A stretch of 64,000 nt of DNA from UBA10649 sp037130755 (GCA_037130755.1 JBAXSI010000015.1:6806-70805); one strand, 5' to 3'; shown: positions 1-8,242, numbered from the stretch's first letter. Notes: generated from the sequence alone by a model not told the origin. Translations and numbers: made by a program.

Positions 1-80
1 GCCCTTCCGTTCCTCAGGCACAACCCATACGCTTCTCGTCATTCGTCACATTTCCGGCACGGTGATGGCGGGGCGACACG

Positions 81-1271
81 ATGGCACTGCTGGGGGGCTA
101 CGCCCGCGGGAGCGGCGCGGCACTGCCACGCGTGGTGACCATCAGTGTCACGCGGGCGGCAGGCGCGCATTCGAACAGGTACGTGGTGCGACTGCATGAG
201 GAGGGCACGCCCGTCGCCTGGCGCCGCGATGTCGCGCTCAGTGCCGCCACTGCCGGCGCGATCGCCAAGGATCTCGTCGTCCTCGACGACTTCTCCGAAG
301 GACTGATCGACGCTCCGTCCCGGGCGATGAAGGCGGCTGAGCGCATCGGTCGGCGCCTGCACGCGACTTTCCTGGGCACCACCGGGGCGCAGTTCCTGCG
401 CGAGCACGAGCCGACGGCCTTGATGATCGACGCTGACGAGATGGCCCTGGACCTGCCGTGGGAACTCCTCGGCGACGAGGACGGGCCGTTCGTCGAGCGC
501 TGGCCGTTCGGCCGCCTCGTGACGACCGTCACCCGCCCGAAGCCGGAGCGCGACCCGACCGACGAGGACTCCACAATCGCCGTGCTCGCCGTCGTGGACC
601 CGTCGCGCGAGTTCAGCGACGTCGATGAGGAGCTGTTTGCCCTGCGCCGCCTCGGCGAACTTGGCCCCTTCACCCTCGACGTCCTCGAACGCGATCACGC
701 CACCAGCGCTGCCCTGGCGGAGCAGGTCTCACAGACGGCATACGACGTCGTGCACTTCTCCGCGCACGGCGGATTCAGCAAGGCCCGACCCGGCCAGAGC
801 GGACTGCTGCTCGCCGACGGGCCGCTGCTGACCTCGCAGATCCTCGACCTGCCGTGGCGAAAGCCCCCCTACCTGGCGATCGTGAGCGCGTGCTGGAGTG
901 GACGATCGGCTGCTGACACGCGCCTGACCAGTGCCCGTTCGGGCAGTAACGGCGTCGCCGCCGCCTTCCTCGCATCCGGTGCGAGTTCGTGCCTGGGCTT
1001 CGCCTGGCCGGTCCACGTCGGCGCCGCCGCGACGTTCGTCGACCGGTTCTACGGCTCGCTGGCGCGCAACGTGAACGTCGGCGTCGCCGTCCTCGAAGCC
1101 CGTCAGTCCCTGCTGAGCACGTTCGACGATCACCGCGACCTCGCGGGCCTGGGTGCAGTGTTCTACGGCGACGTCGGCACCGCACAAAGGCGCGACATGC
1201 CCATGGCTGAGCCACCGCAGCCCACCGAACCCGACAAGCCCACCCGACGAGACATCGCAATGGCGAGCTGA
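81..1271 (+). CDS. CHAT-domain cysteine protease
   Basis: A 396-residue protein with a C-terminal CHAT (caspase-like) protease domain. The expected dyad is visible: His229 in the strand-end motif VVHFSAHGG and Cys271 in AIVSACWSG, about 40 residues apart as in caspase-fold enzymes. Residues 1 to about 160 are an N-terminal region with a segment MALDLPWELLGDEDGPF, commonly seen just before CHAT domains. There is no signal peptide or membrane segment, so it should act in the cytoplasm. The start is chosen because an in-frame TGA lies 16 bases upstream. It leads an operon with a lipase (10-nt gap) and a second caspase-fold protease. CHAT proteases are known peptidase effectors or processors in bacterial conflict systems. 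The substrate here is unknown, and activation or cleavage of the neighbours is inference. Family confidence is high. Confidence 0.88.
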   Translation: MALLGGYARGSGAALPRVVTISVTRAAGAHSNRYVVRLHEEGTPVAWRRDVALSAATAGAIAKDLVVLDDFSEGLIDAPSRAMKAAERIGRRLHATFLGTTGAQFLREHEPTALMIDADEMALDLPWELLGDEDGPFVERWPFGRLVTTVTRPKPERDPTDEDSTIAVLAVVDPSREFSDVDEELFALRRLGELGPFTLDVLERDHATSAALAEQVSQTAYDVVHFSAHGGFSKARPGQSGLLLADGPLLTSQILDLPWRKPPYLAIVSACWSGRSAADTRLTSARSGSNGVAAAFLASGASSCLGFAWPVHVGAAATFVDRFYGSLARNVNVGVAVLEARQSLLSTFDDHRDLAGLGAVFYGDVGTAQRRDMPMAEPPQPTEPDKPTRRDIAMAS

Positions 1272-1281
1272 GGAGACAGCA

Positions 1282-2682
1282 ATGGCACGACGCAAGTTCG
1301 GCGACCTCATCATCCTGCTGCCCGGAATCACCGGCAGCGTCCTGCAGTGCAACGGCAAGGACGTCTGGGCCATCACCCCGGCCTCCGCCATCGCGGCGCT
1401 GTTCAGCCTGGGGAACAACATCAAGGACCTGCAGATCAAGGGCAAGGACGACTGGACGAAGGACGACCTCGGCGACGGCGTCACCGCGCCCCGGCTCGTT
1501 CAGGACATCCACCTGATCCCCGGGTTCTGGCAGATCGACGGCTACACCGCGATCAAGACCCGACTGTTCGCCGAACTCACGCTCGAGGAGGGCAAGAACT
1601 GGTTCGACTACCCCTACGACTGGCGTCGCGACAACCGCGTCCACGGACGGCAACTAGGCGAGCGGGCACCCAAGTGGCTCGACGCCTGGCGGAAGGCGAG
1701 CGGGAACAAGGACGCCAAGCTCGTCCTCCTCGCGCACTCGATGGGCGGGCTGGTCGCCCGCGACTTCCTCGAGCGGCATGAGGGCTGGAAGATCACCCGA
1801 CACCTCATCACCTTCGGCACGCCATACCGCGGATCGATGAACGCGGTGTCGACGCTCGTCAACGGCATCGACAAGGGACTCGGCCCGATCTCGATCGACC
1901 TCAGCCCGCTGGTCCGCTCGTTCCCGTCGATGCACCAACTGCTGCCGATCTACCCGTCGGTCGACGTGGGCGGCAAGCTCGTGCGCCCTGGCGAGGTGGC
2001 GCTGCCGGGGATGAACAAGGCACTCGCGGCAGATGCCCTGAAGTTCCACCGGGACATCGAGGCCGCGGTGACGGCGAACTCCGCGATCGCGGCGTATCGC
2101 AATGGCGGGTACCAGATCACGCCGCTCGTGGGCATCGCCCAGCCGACCGACCAGTCCGCGAAGCTCACAGGCTCCACCGTGGCCACGTACACGAGCCTCG
2201 GCGGCGAGGACAGCGGCGGTGACGGCACCGTTCCGCGCGTGTCGGCAACGCCGATCGAGCTTTCCGACTCACCGCGCGAGACCTATGTGTCGACCAAGCA
2301 TGGCTCGCTCCAGAACGCCGAGGCCGCGCTCACGCATGTCGTCGGCACCGTGACGCGCAAGAGCCTCGCCGGCTACAGGGACTTGCCGTTCAACGGCCTG
2401 ACCCTCGACGCGCCCACGGTGCTCGGGACCACCCAGGAGCTCGACATCACGGTGCGCACGCTTGGTGCGCCGTCCGCCATGCGCGCCGTCGTCGAGGACG
2501 TCGCCACCGGACGCACCGTCCGTCAGCGGACGTTCCGTCGCAAGCGCGACGGCTCGTTCCCGACGACCATCCCCCCGCTGGAGGAGGGCGTCTACCGCAT
2601 CACGGTCACATCGGATAGCCCCGAGGCGACACCCGTGTCCGACCTCGTGACGGTCATCAACCGACGCAAGCGCAATCGCTGA
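1282..2682 (+). CDS. LCAT-like alpha/beta-hydrolase lipase with C-terminal beta-sandwich
   Basis: A 466-residue lecithin:cholesterol acyltransferase-like hydrolase. The N-terminus ILLPGITGSVL is the family oxyanion/lid region, the nucleophile is Ser153 in LLAHSMGGLV, and Asp314 (GGDGTVPR) and His340 (STKHGSLQ) complete a plausible triad. Residues about 360-460 look like an added beta-sandwich/Ig-like module (ELDITVRTLG, EGVYRITVTSD). There is no signal peptide, so a phospholipase-type enzyme would be held in the cytosol, which is unusual for a nutritional lipase. The start is ATG 1282, preceded by AGGAGA; the open frame extends further upstream, but that part overlaps the CHAT gene. It is co-transcribed with the CHAT gene and followed after 66 nt by a metacaspase. 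Proposed role: membrane-damaging effector controlled by the adjacent proteases (inference). It could instead act on cellular lipid esters. Confidence 0.85.
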   Translation: MARRKFGDLIILLPGITGSVLQCNGKDVWAITPASAIAALFSLGNNIKDLQIKGKDDWTKDDLGDGVTAPRLVQDIHLIPGFWQIDGYTAIKTRLFAELTLEEGKNWFDYPYDWRRDNRVHGRQLGERAPKWLDAWRKASGNKDAKLVLLAHSMGGLVARDFLERHEGWKITRHLITFGTPYRGSMNAVSTLVNGIDKGLGPISIDLSPLVRSFPSMHQLLPIYPSVDVGGKLVRPGEVALPGMNKALAADALKFHRDIEAAVTANSAIAAYRNGGYQITPLVGIAQPTDQSAKLTGSTVATYTSLGGEDSGGDGTVPRVSATPIELSDSPRETYVSTKHGSLQNAEAALTHVVGTVTRKSLAGYRDLPFNGLTLDAPTVLGTTQELDITVRTLGAPSAMRAVVEDVATGRTVRQRTFRRKRDGSFPTTIPPLEEGVYRITVTSDSPEATPVSDLVTVINRRKRNR

Positions 2683-2748
2683 AGCTCGCCCGCACATCAC
2701 CGACACCACCGATCACACGGACCACCCGCCGAGAGAAGGGACAGATCC

Positions 2749-3636
2749 ATGACGACCAAGCGCGCCCTGTGCGTGGGAATCAACGAGTTCGCCAACCTGC
2801 CGCGGGCCAACTGGCTCTATGGCTGCGTCAACGACGCCAACGACATGGCCGCGCTGCTCAAGGCCAGATACGGCTTCGGTGCCCGAGACGTCACCGTGCT
2901 CACCGACGCCAAGGCCACGAAGGCAGGCGTGATGGCGAAGCTCGAGTCGATGGTGCGGCTCGCCGAGCAGGGCAAGGTGACGCACATCGTCTTCACGTAC
3001 TCCAGCCACGGCACGCAGGTGCCCGACACCAACGGCGACGAGCCGGATCGCGCTGATGAGGCCTTTGTCGCCTACGACATCAACCAGGTCGGCGATCACT
3101 GGGACCCCAACACGGTGATCGTTGACGACGAACTCGCCGCGCTCTTCGCCCGCGTCCCTGCCGGTGTCGTCGTCGAGGCCTACCTGGACACGTGCCACAG
3201 CGGCACGGGACTGAAGGCGATGGACCTGCTGCAGGGTCGACGCCCGAAGTTCCTCCCCCCACCGACACCGGTCGGGCTGGACGACGTGTCCGAACGCACG
3301 GTCAGTCCATTCATCGAGGGCGTGTCCAAGGGCGCGAAGCAGCCGAAGTTCAAGCCCGGGAAGGCCATGCGCGAGAGCATTCGCGGTGTGGGCAGCGCCA
3401 ACCCAGTGCTGTTCGCTGCCTGCCGATCAGACCAGACGTCATCGGACGCCACCTTCAACCGTCGGAACAACGGCGCCTTCACCTACTACCTCCTGAAGGA
3501 GCTGAAGAAGAAGGTGAGCACACCGCGGGCCGAACTGCTCAAGTTGATCCGCGCCGATCTCAAGGCCGGGCGCTTCGACCAGGTCCCGCAACTGGAATGC
3601 GCAGCGGCAGCGAAGAAGACGAAGGTCGGCGCCTGA
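2749..3636 (+). CDS. Metacaspase-like C14 peptidase
   Basis: A 295-residue compact caspase-fold protease. The fold starts at once (ALCVGINEF), with catalytic His87 in FTYSSHGTQ and Cys149 in AYLDTCHSG; acidic residues DTNGDEPD follow the His as in metacaspases. Such enzymes usually cut after Arg or Lys. There is no extra sensor domain, signal peptide or membrane segment. The C-terminal part (about 230-295) carries the p10-like segment with FAACRSDQTS and NNGAFTYYLL. A purine-rich site (GAGAGAAGGGA) lies before the ATG. It is third in the CHAT-lipase operon and ends four bases from the convergent metallopeptidase. Two caspase-fold proteases in one operon suggest a proteolytic relay, but the order and substrates cannot be read from sequence. 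Confidence 0.9.
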   Translation: MTTKRALCVGINEFANLPRANWLYGCVNDANDMAALLKARYGFGARDVTVLTDAKATKAGVMAKLESMVRLAEQGKVTHIVFTYSSHGTQVPDTNGDEPDRADEAFVAYDINQVGDHWDPNTVIVDDELAALFARVPAGVVVEAYLDTCHSGTGLKAMDLLQGRRPKFLPPPTPVGLDDVSERTVSPFIEGVSKGAKQPKFKPGKAMRESIRGVGSANPVLFAACRSDQTSSDATFNRRNNGAFTYYLLKELKKKVSTPRAELLKLIRADLKAGRFDQVPQLECAAAAKKTKVGA

Positions 3637-3640
3637 CCTG

Positions 3641-5380
3641 TCAGCTTCCGGCCGGGCCGTGCATGTAGCCGAACACGGCTGCCCGGCGCTTCGCGACCTC
3701 CGGCTCGGCCATGCCGAGAACGGAGGGACCCGCCGCGTCGTCGAGGCGCTGCTGCTGGCGCTCCGCGTCGAGTACCGGCTTGAGGGCAGCGAACGCCAGG
3801 CGTCCGCCCTCGTTGAATCGGATCAGCCCGCCGCCGCGAAGGACGACGGGCTCCTTCGTGCGCAGGCCCAGGCGATTGCGGGCATCGTGCGCAGACATGG
3901 GCAACTGCTGGACAAAGCTCGCGCCGATCTCCGACACGACGAATCCGTCGGGCGCGACGCGCAGACTGGGCCGCACGCGCTCGACCAGCAGCGGAACATC
4001 GGGATCGATCGCCGCGGCGCGAAGGATCGCTGGGTTCTCCCACAGGAAGCGATAGACCTCCTCAGGGTCCGACGCGAGCGCCGAGAGGCGCACCGGGTAG
4101 CGAAGGTCGCGCAGTCCCTCCAGCCCGTCAAGCTCGTCATCGGCCACCGTGCCGATGCCTGCAGGGCTGAAGGCCTCCCGCACGACGCCCCGGTAGTCCA
4201 TGGAGTCGTCAGGCATCACGACAAGGTCAGCGGCGAGGATGCCGCGGAGGAGGTCCTCGAACGTCACGTCGATGGGCGGCGTGTATCCGAGGCCGCGGAT
4301 CAGCATCGCCAGCATCTGCCGGCCGACCTTGGACCCCGACTGGGCGATCTGATACTCACTCGATCGTCCCCCGGGACGATTCATGCGTGCCTTCCACAGC
4401 ACGAGCACCGCATCCATCAGCGCGTTGGTGAACACCGACCCGCGTTGGTGCGGCTCGGTGATGGAACGCCAGCCATCCGGTGTTCCAGCCGGAACCACCC
4501 GACGCAGAGCCGGATGCGACGGGCTCGACGCGCCCTCGGCTGCATCGGGATCCTGCAACGACGGGCGCCCACGGTCGATGTGTGTGAACAACCCGTCGGC
4601 AATGCCGAACAGTCCCGACTGCAAGAGGGCGTCATCGTTCTCGTCGAGACCGTCCGTCGCGCTGAGCGTCGCCTGCAGCTGCTCGACGACCCGCTCCGTC
4701 GATGAGAAGACGGAGAGCATCGCGACGACGTCCGCCATCGACTCGTGTATCGCATGCTCGTCGAACGTGCCGTCCGGGTCGGCCAGGTGCGGCCGGTAGC
4801 CATCGACGATCGCGTGCGTGACCTCGTGCGTCACCACATCGCGGTACAGCGCAAGCGGCACGTGCTTGCGGGCGCGCGAGTCATGGCGGTGACCGAATCG
4901 GATCACGCCGCGCTGCCCGTCGTACCCGCTCTCCTCGTAGGAGATCGGCTCGAACAGCTCCAAGGACAGGCGATGCCCACGCCACTTCCAGCCAAGCCGA
5001 CGCCCCATCGTCGACTCGAACAGCGACAGCGTCGCAGCGGCCACGGCGTAGGCGTGCTGGGCGAGGAACTTGCGGTCGCCGAGCAACTGCTCGAGGTCCG
5101 CCGGGCACGGCCGGTCGTTGTAGGCGACGTCCTCGAACTCGGAGTCCAGGATCAGGGGCCGGCCCTTGGGTCCGTCCTCCCCGCCGATGTGGGTGCTGAA
5201 CCGGCCGCCGGTGGGGCCGCGCGCGAGCCGCTCCCACGGGACCGACAGCGTCGTGGTGAGGGGAGCGTCGTTGAGCAGCGTGAACGGCCCCTCGGCGAGG
5301 GCGGTGATGTTCCGGCGGCTGCTGGCGAAGTCCGCGACCTGGAGTGACTCGTCGGTCAAGCCGGCTCCCCCCGAGGGCAT
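3641..5380 (-). CDS. HExxH gluzincin-type metallopeptidase
   Basis: A 579-residue putative zinc metallopeptidase. The zinc site is HEVTH at residues 185-189, with a third ligand Glu213 in IHESMADV 24 residues later; this spacing is typical of thermolysin-like gluzincins. The flanking text (YRDVVTHEVTHAIVDG) resembles M4-type enzymes, but the usual secretion signal and propeptide are absent, so the protein appears cytoplasmic. The remaining ~350 C-terminal residues, with further helical segments, are not recognised. It converges on the CHAT-lipase-metacaspase operon with a 4-nt gap, and lies 30 nt downstream of a nucleotidyltransferase gene on the same strand. The convergence suggests a shared functional island, but not co-transcription. 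No clear ribosome-binding site precedes the ATG at 5380. Peptidase assignment is good; exact family is uncertain. Confidence 0.75.
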   Translation of the reverse strand: MPSGGAGLTDESLQVADFASSRRNITALAEGPFTLLNDAPLTTTLSVPWERLARGPTGGRFSTHIGGEDGPKGRPLILDSEFEDVAYNDRPCPADLEQLLGDRKFLAQHAYAVAAATLSLFESTMGRRLGWKWRGHRLSLELFEPISYEESGYDGQRGVIRFGHRHDSRARKHVPLALYRDVVTHEVTHAIVDGYRPHLADPDGTFDEHAIHESMADVVAMLSVFSSTERVVEQLQATLSATDGLDENDDALLQSGLFGIADGLFTHIDRGRPSLQDPDAAEGASSPSHPALRRVVPAGTPDGWRSITEPHQRGSVFTNALMDAVLVLWKARMNRPGGRSSEYQIAQSGSKVGRQMLAMLIRGLGYTPPIDVTFEDLLRGILAADLVVMPDDSMDYRGVVREAFSPAGIGTVADDELDGLEGLRDLRYPVRLSALASDPEEVYRFLWENPAILRAAAIDPDVPLLVERVRPSLRVAPDGFVVSEIGASFVQQLPMSAHDARNRLGLRTKEPVVLRGGGLIRFNEGGRLAFAALKPVLDAERQQQRLDDAAGPSVLGMAEPEVAKRRAAVFGYMHGPAGS

Positions 5381-5410
5381 GGTGCGATTGCCAAGATTGT
5401 CCTGTTTGCG

Positions 5411-6181
5411 CTAGTTCGCGTCAACGGTGACATCCCGCCCGACCCTGATGCAGGTGCGCAGGTGCTCGTCCGGACCCACGTACCCGCCGTCCCAGACGAC
5501 GACCCGGTCGAGACTGCCCGCCACCGTGGCTCCCGCGCCGATGACGTTCGCTCCCCCGCTCGCGGCGAGGTTGGCCCGCAGGTAGTCCCGCGGCGTCCCG
5601 CAGTCCCAGAACTCACCCGCCGAGCGGACGATCTCGAGGTCGCCGGACGTCCATGCCGGCGCCCAGACGAGGTCGTACAGGCTGGCGAACCGGTCGGGCA
5701 ACTGCGCCGCCAGCGCTCCTGGCAGCAGGCACGCCCCGACGTACTGAATGCTCCCGAAGTCGCTGGGCCGGCCGAGGTCGACCCCGAGGATGCGCGGTCG
5801 CGATCCGTCCCAGCCGGACACCAGGGAATGCAGGTCGTCCGTCAGATACGCGTCACTGTTGCGAACCAGGACCGCACGCCCATCGATCCACTCGTGAAGA
5901 TGCCCGACGGCACCCGCACTGCCGAGCAGCTGACTGGTCTCGTCGGAGATGACGACGTCGCTGCCGCGCAGGTGCTCGCGCACCAGGTCGCCGAGGTAGT
6001 GGACGTTCACGGCGATGTCGCGGGCGTGCGGCTGGACCGAGGCGATCGCGAGGTCGAGCAGCGCCACGTTGTTGACCGGGCACAGGGCCTTCGGCCTCAT
6101 GTCCGTCAGCGGACGAAGGCGCGTGCCAAGGCCGGCAGCAAGAACCAGTGCGCACAGCCCGTCGGGTCGCTTGCTGCTCAC
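5411..6181 (-). CDS. Sugar-phosphate nucleotidylyltransferase
   Basis: A 256-residue NTP_transferase (GT-A-like Rossmann) enzyme. The N-terminal signature ALVLAAGLGTRLRPLTD followed by RPKALCPVNN is the nucleotide and metal binding loop of sugar-1-phosphate guanylyl/thymidylyl/uridylyltransferases. The C-terminal part (GANVIGAGATVAGSLDRVVV) resembles the start of a left-handed beta-helix with hexapeptide-like repeats, but it is short. The expected reaction joins a sugar 1-phosphate to an NTP to give an NDP-sugar and pyrophosphate; which sugar and base cannot be told. Copy 1 of the window's palindromic repeat lies 28 nt upstream, in the 5' leader. The metallopeptidase gene follows 30 nt downstream, so the two may be transcribed together. 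Confidence 0.85.
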   Translation of the reverse strand: MSSKRPDGLCALVLAAGLGTRLRPLTDMRPKALCPVNNVALLDLAIASVQPHARDIAVNVHYLGDLVREHLRGSDVVISDETSQLLGSAGAVGHLHEWIDGRAVLVRNSDAYLTDDLHSLVSGWDGSRPRILGVDLGRPSDFGSIQYVGACLLPGALAAQLPDRFASLYDLVWAPAWTSGDLEIVRSAGEFWDCGTPRDYLRANLAASGGANVIGAGATVAGSLDRVVVWDGGYVGPDEHLRTCIRVGRDVTVDAN

Positions 6182-6209
6182 TCGGGCAGCGTATCCACGC
6201 CCCCCTCCC

Positions 6210-6272
6210 GCCGAGTCCGACCACCACCGTCACTTACGGGGGTGTCTAACGACCGTGGCGGTCGGACTCGGC
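6210..6272. repeat. Palindromic repeat, copy 1
   Basis: A 63-nt imperfect inverted repeat. The left arm begins GCCGAGTCCGACC and the right arm ends GGTCGGACTCGGC. The 21-nt arms pair with two mismatches around a loop of about 21 nt. Near-identical elements lie at 7277-7336 and 48750-48812. This copy sits between the divergent nucleotidylyltransferase and DUF559 genes. Confidence 0.85.
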
Positions 6273-6336
6273 GAAGGGACAGACCTCCTGTGGACGACGA
6301 GTTGGCGAGTCGCCGACACCTCGCGAGGCTCAGCGC

Positions 6337-7269
6337 ATGCCACCTCGCGCCGAACCGGACCCCGCCGGACTGCCCGACCTGCTGACCCTGACCCAGGCGC
6401 TAGCCGTCGGACTGACCCCCGACCAGGTCCGACAGCGGGTGCGCTCGGGCCGTTGGCTGCGCGTGTCGACGGGCATCTACCTGCGGGGCTCCACAGCCGA
6501 ACAGGACCCGTATGAGGACGCGCGACTCCTCCACGTCGCCCGCGCCACCGCAGCGGCCATGACGCACGAGGATTCCGTCATCTGCTTGCACAGCGCGGCC
6601 GCCGTCCACGGCCTGCCGACGGTCTCGAGACCACCCGACGTCGTCCACCTCATCAGCGATGCTGGCCGCTCGGGGATCCGGGCCGGAGTCAGCGACCACC
6701 GCCTGCCGCTGGCCATGGATGAAGTCATCACCAGCGACGTCCCGGTGACCACGCCGCTGCGGACCTGGCTCGACGTCACCCGGTTCGGCTCGCTGCCCGA
6801 CAGCCTCGCCATCGGCGATGCGGCAGTCCGACGCGGTCTGACGACCGTGCTGGAGATCCAGCAGCGAGTCGACGGACTCGATGGCCGGGGCTGCCGCATG
6901 GCGCGCTTGGCAGCCACCTTGGTGGACGGGCGCCGGGAGTCGCCCCTGGAGTCCTGGTCCGCCGTCTGCTTCCACCGCTGGCAGCTGCCCGCGCCACAGC
7001 CGCAGGTGGTGATCCGCGATGGCGACGGACGATTCGTCGCACGCGTGGACTTCCTCTGGGAGGACGCCAAGGTCATCGGCGAGGCTGATGGCGTCCTGAA
7101 GTATGACGACCGGCAGGCCCTTGTCGACGAGAAGCGCCGCGAGGATCGCCTCAGGGAACTCGGCTTCCGTGTGGTGCGGTGGGGATGGGCGGATCTGAAC
7201 GCGAAGGAGGAACTGCGCTGGCGCCTGACGACCGCGCTCCGTCCGCGCCGATTCATCCGAACCGGCTGA
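6337..7269 (+). CDS. AbiEi-like winged-helix / DUF559 (Vsr-fold) protein
   Basis: A 310-residue protein of a type frequent in actinobacteria. Residues 15-55 resemble the winged-helix start of AbiEi-type transcriptional regulators (GLTPDQVRQRVRSGRWLRV). Residues about 200-295 are a DUF559 domain related to Vsr/PD-(D/E)xK nucleases: SPLESW, then Asp238 in ARVDFLW, Glu249 and Asp251 in IGEADG, and a basic helix EKRREDRLRELGFRVVRW. A nuclease role is possible because these acidic residues are kept, but no activity is established for this type as far as can be told here. The gene stands alone, with copies of one palindromic repeat 64 nt before its start and 7 nt after its stop. This suggests either a small mobile cassette or a gene that acts on those repeats (inference). 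No AbiEii-like toxin gene is adjacent. Confidence 0.8.
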   Translation: MPPRAEPDPAGLPDLLTLTQALAVGLTPDQVRQRVRSGRWLRVSTGIYLRGSTAEQDPYEDARLLHVARATAAAMTHEDSVICLHSAAAVHGLPTVSRPPDVVHLISDAGRSGIRAGVSDHRLPLAMDEVITSDVPVTTPLRTWLDVTRFGSLPDSLAIGDAAVRRGLTTVLEIQQRVDGLDGRGCRMARLAATLVDGRRESPLESWSAVCFHRWQLPAPQPQVVIRDGDGRFVARVDFLWEDAKVIGEADGVLKYDDRQALVDEKRREDRLRELGFRVVRWGWADLNAKEELRWRLTTALRPRRFIRTG

Positions 7270-7276
7270 CAAGTCC

Positions 7277-7336
7277 CCGACTCCGACCGCACGCGTCACA
7301 AGACGCGCGCCAAGTGACGGTGGTGGTCGGAGTCGG
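7277..7336. repeat. Palindromic repeat, copy 2
   Basis: A 60-nt imperfect inverted repeat just after the DUF559 stop codon. The arms begin CCGACTCCGACC and end GGTCGGAGTCGG, with GCGTCAC/GTGACGG further in. Compared with copies 1 and 3, the central base pair of the arm is switched (GACTCC for GAGTCC) on both arms, so pairing is kept. It may also act as a transcription terminator for the genes on either side. Confidence 0.82.
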
Positions 7337-7352
7337 CGAAGGGGGCGGGAGG

Positions 7353-7796
7353 CTAGTCCACGTCGGCCTGGACATCGGCCGAGACCGCGACGGCCGCCTG
7401 GAACATGAAGTCGAGCACTCGGGTCAGGTGGGAAGGAGCGAACGGGCTCCCGTCGACGTTCCCCGAAACCCACAGTCGATCGTCGAGGATCGAGAACGTG
7501 ACGAAGGTCGTCGCGGCATTGCGGTCGTTGAGGTACTCCAGCAGGGGTGAGGTGGCCTCGTACTCACCGGGCAGCCGCAACTCGAGGCCGACGATGAAGT
7601 CGCTCATCGTGCCGACGAAGAGGGTGCCGACGTCAGTCTCCGCACCCCATGCCTCTCCCGGCGCCTCGGTCAACTCGATACCGAACGAGGACAAGACCAC
7701 CTCGCGAACCGCAACGAGCAGCGTGGCGTCGTCGGCGACAGCGAACACCGCGGTGTCGAGCACGTCGATGTCCTGCAGCCCGTCATCGTGAGCCAT
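7353..7796 (-). CDS. Conserved-type hypothetical protein (possible YbjN/chaperone-like fold)
   Basis: A 147-residue acidic cytoplasmic protein without signal peptide or membrane segment. The start is ATG 7796 because GGAGGT lies eight bases upstream; the open frame is longer. The alternating strands and helices (LLVAVREVVLSS, GTMSDFIVGLELRLPGEY, TTFVTFSILDDRLWVSGNV, LTRVLDFMFQAAVAV) recall the small alpha/beta fold of YbjN and type III chaperone-like proteins, but this is only a pattern impression. The gene is divergent from a small lysine/alanine-rich gene, with 102 nt between the starts. Its stop is 16 nt from palindromic repeat copy 2. Function is unknown. Confidence 0.6.
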   Translation of the reverse strand: MAHDDGLQDIDVLDTAVFAVADDATLLVAVREVVLSSFGIELTEAPGEAWGAETDVGTLFVGTMSDFIVGLELRLPGEYEATSPLLEYLNDRNAATTFVTFSILDDRLWVSGNVDGSPFAPSHLTRVLDFMFQAAVAVSADVQADVD

Positions 7797-7898
7797 GGCG
7801 CACCTCCGTCGTTCACGGTAGCCCCGGCCCCGGGTCGCCGTCGCGCCGAGGACCCGCGCGCAGTCATACTGGAAGGACGGCGACTTCCAGGAGGAGAC

Positions 7899-8234
7899 AT
7901 GGGCGACAAGGCTGACTGGCAGGGTGTGGGCGACTCCCTGAAGAAGCTCGGCGCGACCCTGACGGGCCACGCGACGGACGGGACCGAGAAGGTCAAGGCA
8001 GCATCCGGCGATGCCGGACCCGGCGCGGTGGATCAGGTCAAGGCGGGCGGCAAGGCCGCGGTCGACAAGTTCGACGAGACAACCAAGGACCCCGAGGTCG
8101 GTGCCGCTCTCAAGGACGCGACCAACAAGTTCCTCGACGCCGTGAAGGTGAGCCTGACCGGCGGTGACACCCCCGCTACCGAGCCATCAGCCGAGCCAGA
8201 GCCGCCGAAGCCCATCGAGCCCCCGCAGGAGTAG
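7899..8234 (+). CDS. Small Lys/Ala-rich helical protein with proline-rich tail
   Basis: A 111-residue protein with a strong ribosome-binding site (GGAGGAGAC) placed before ATG 7899. Residues 1-85 are amphipathic and rich in Lys, Ala, Asp and Gly (SLKKLGATLTGHATDG, KAAVDKFDETTKDPEVG), predicting long surface helices. The last 20 residues are a Pro/Glu tail. There is no signal peptide and no cysteine. Similar composition is seen in stress-type and nucleoid-associated small proteins, but no family is recognised. It converges with the cutinase gene, whose stop codon is 8 nt away. Function unknown. Confidence 0.65.
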   Translation: MGDKADWQGVGDSLKKLGATLTGHATDGTEKVKAASGDAGPGAVDQVKAGGKAAVDKFDETTKDPEVGAALKDATNKFLDAVKVSLTGGDTPATEPSAEPEPPKPIEPPQE

Positions 8235-8242
8235 TCGAGAGT

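Noticed and set aside
6337..7269. AbiE type IV toxin-antitoxin system
   Set aside because: Only the AbiEi-like winged helix with a DUF559 domain is present. No AbiEii nucleotidyltransferase toxin gene is adjacent; the nearby nucleotidylyltransferase is the unrelated sugar-phosphate type.
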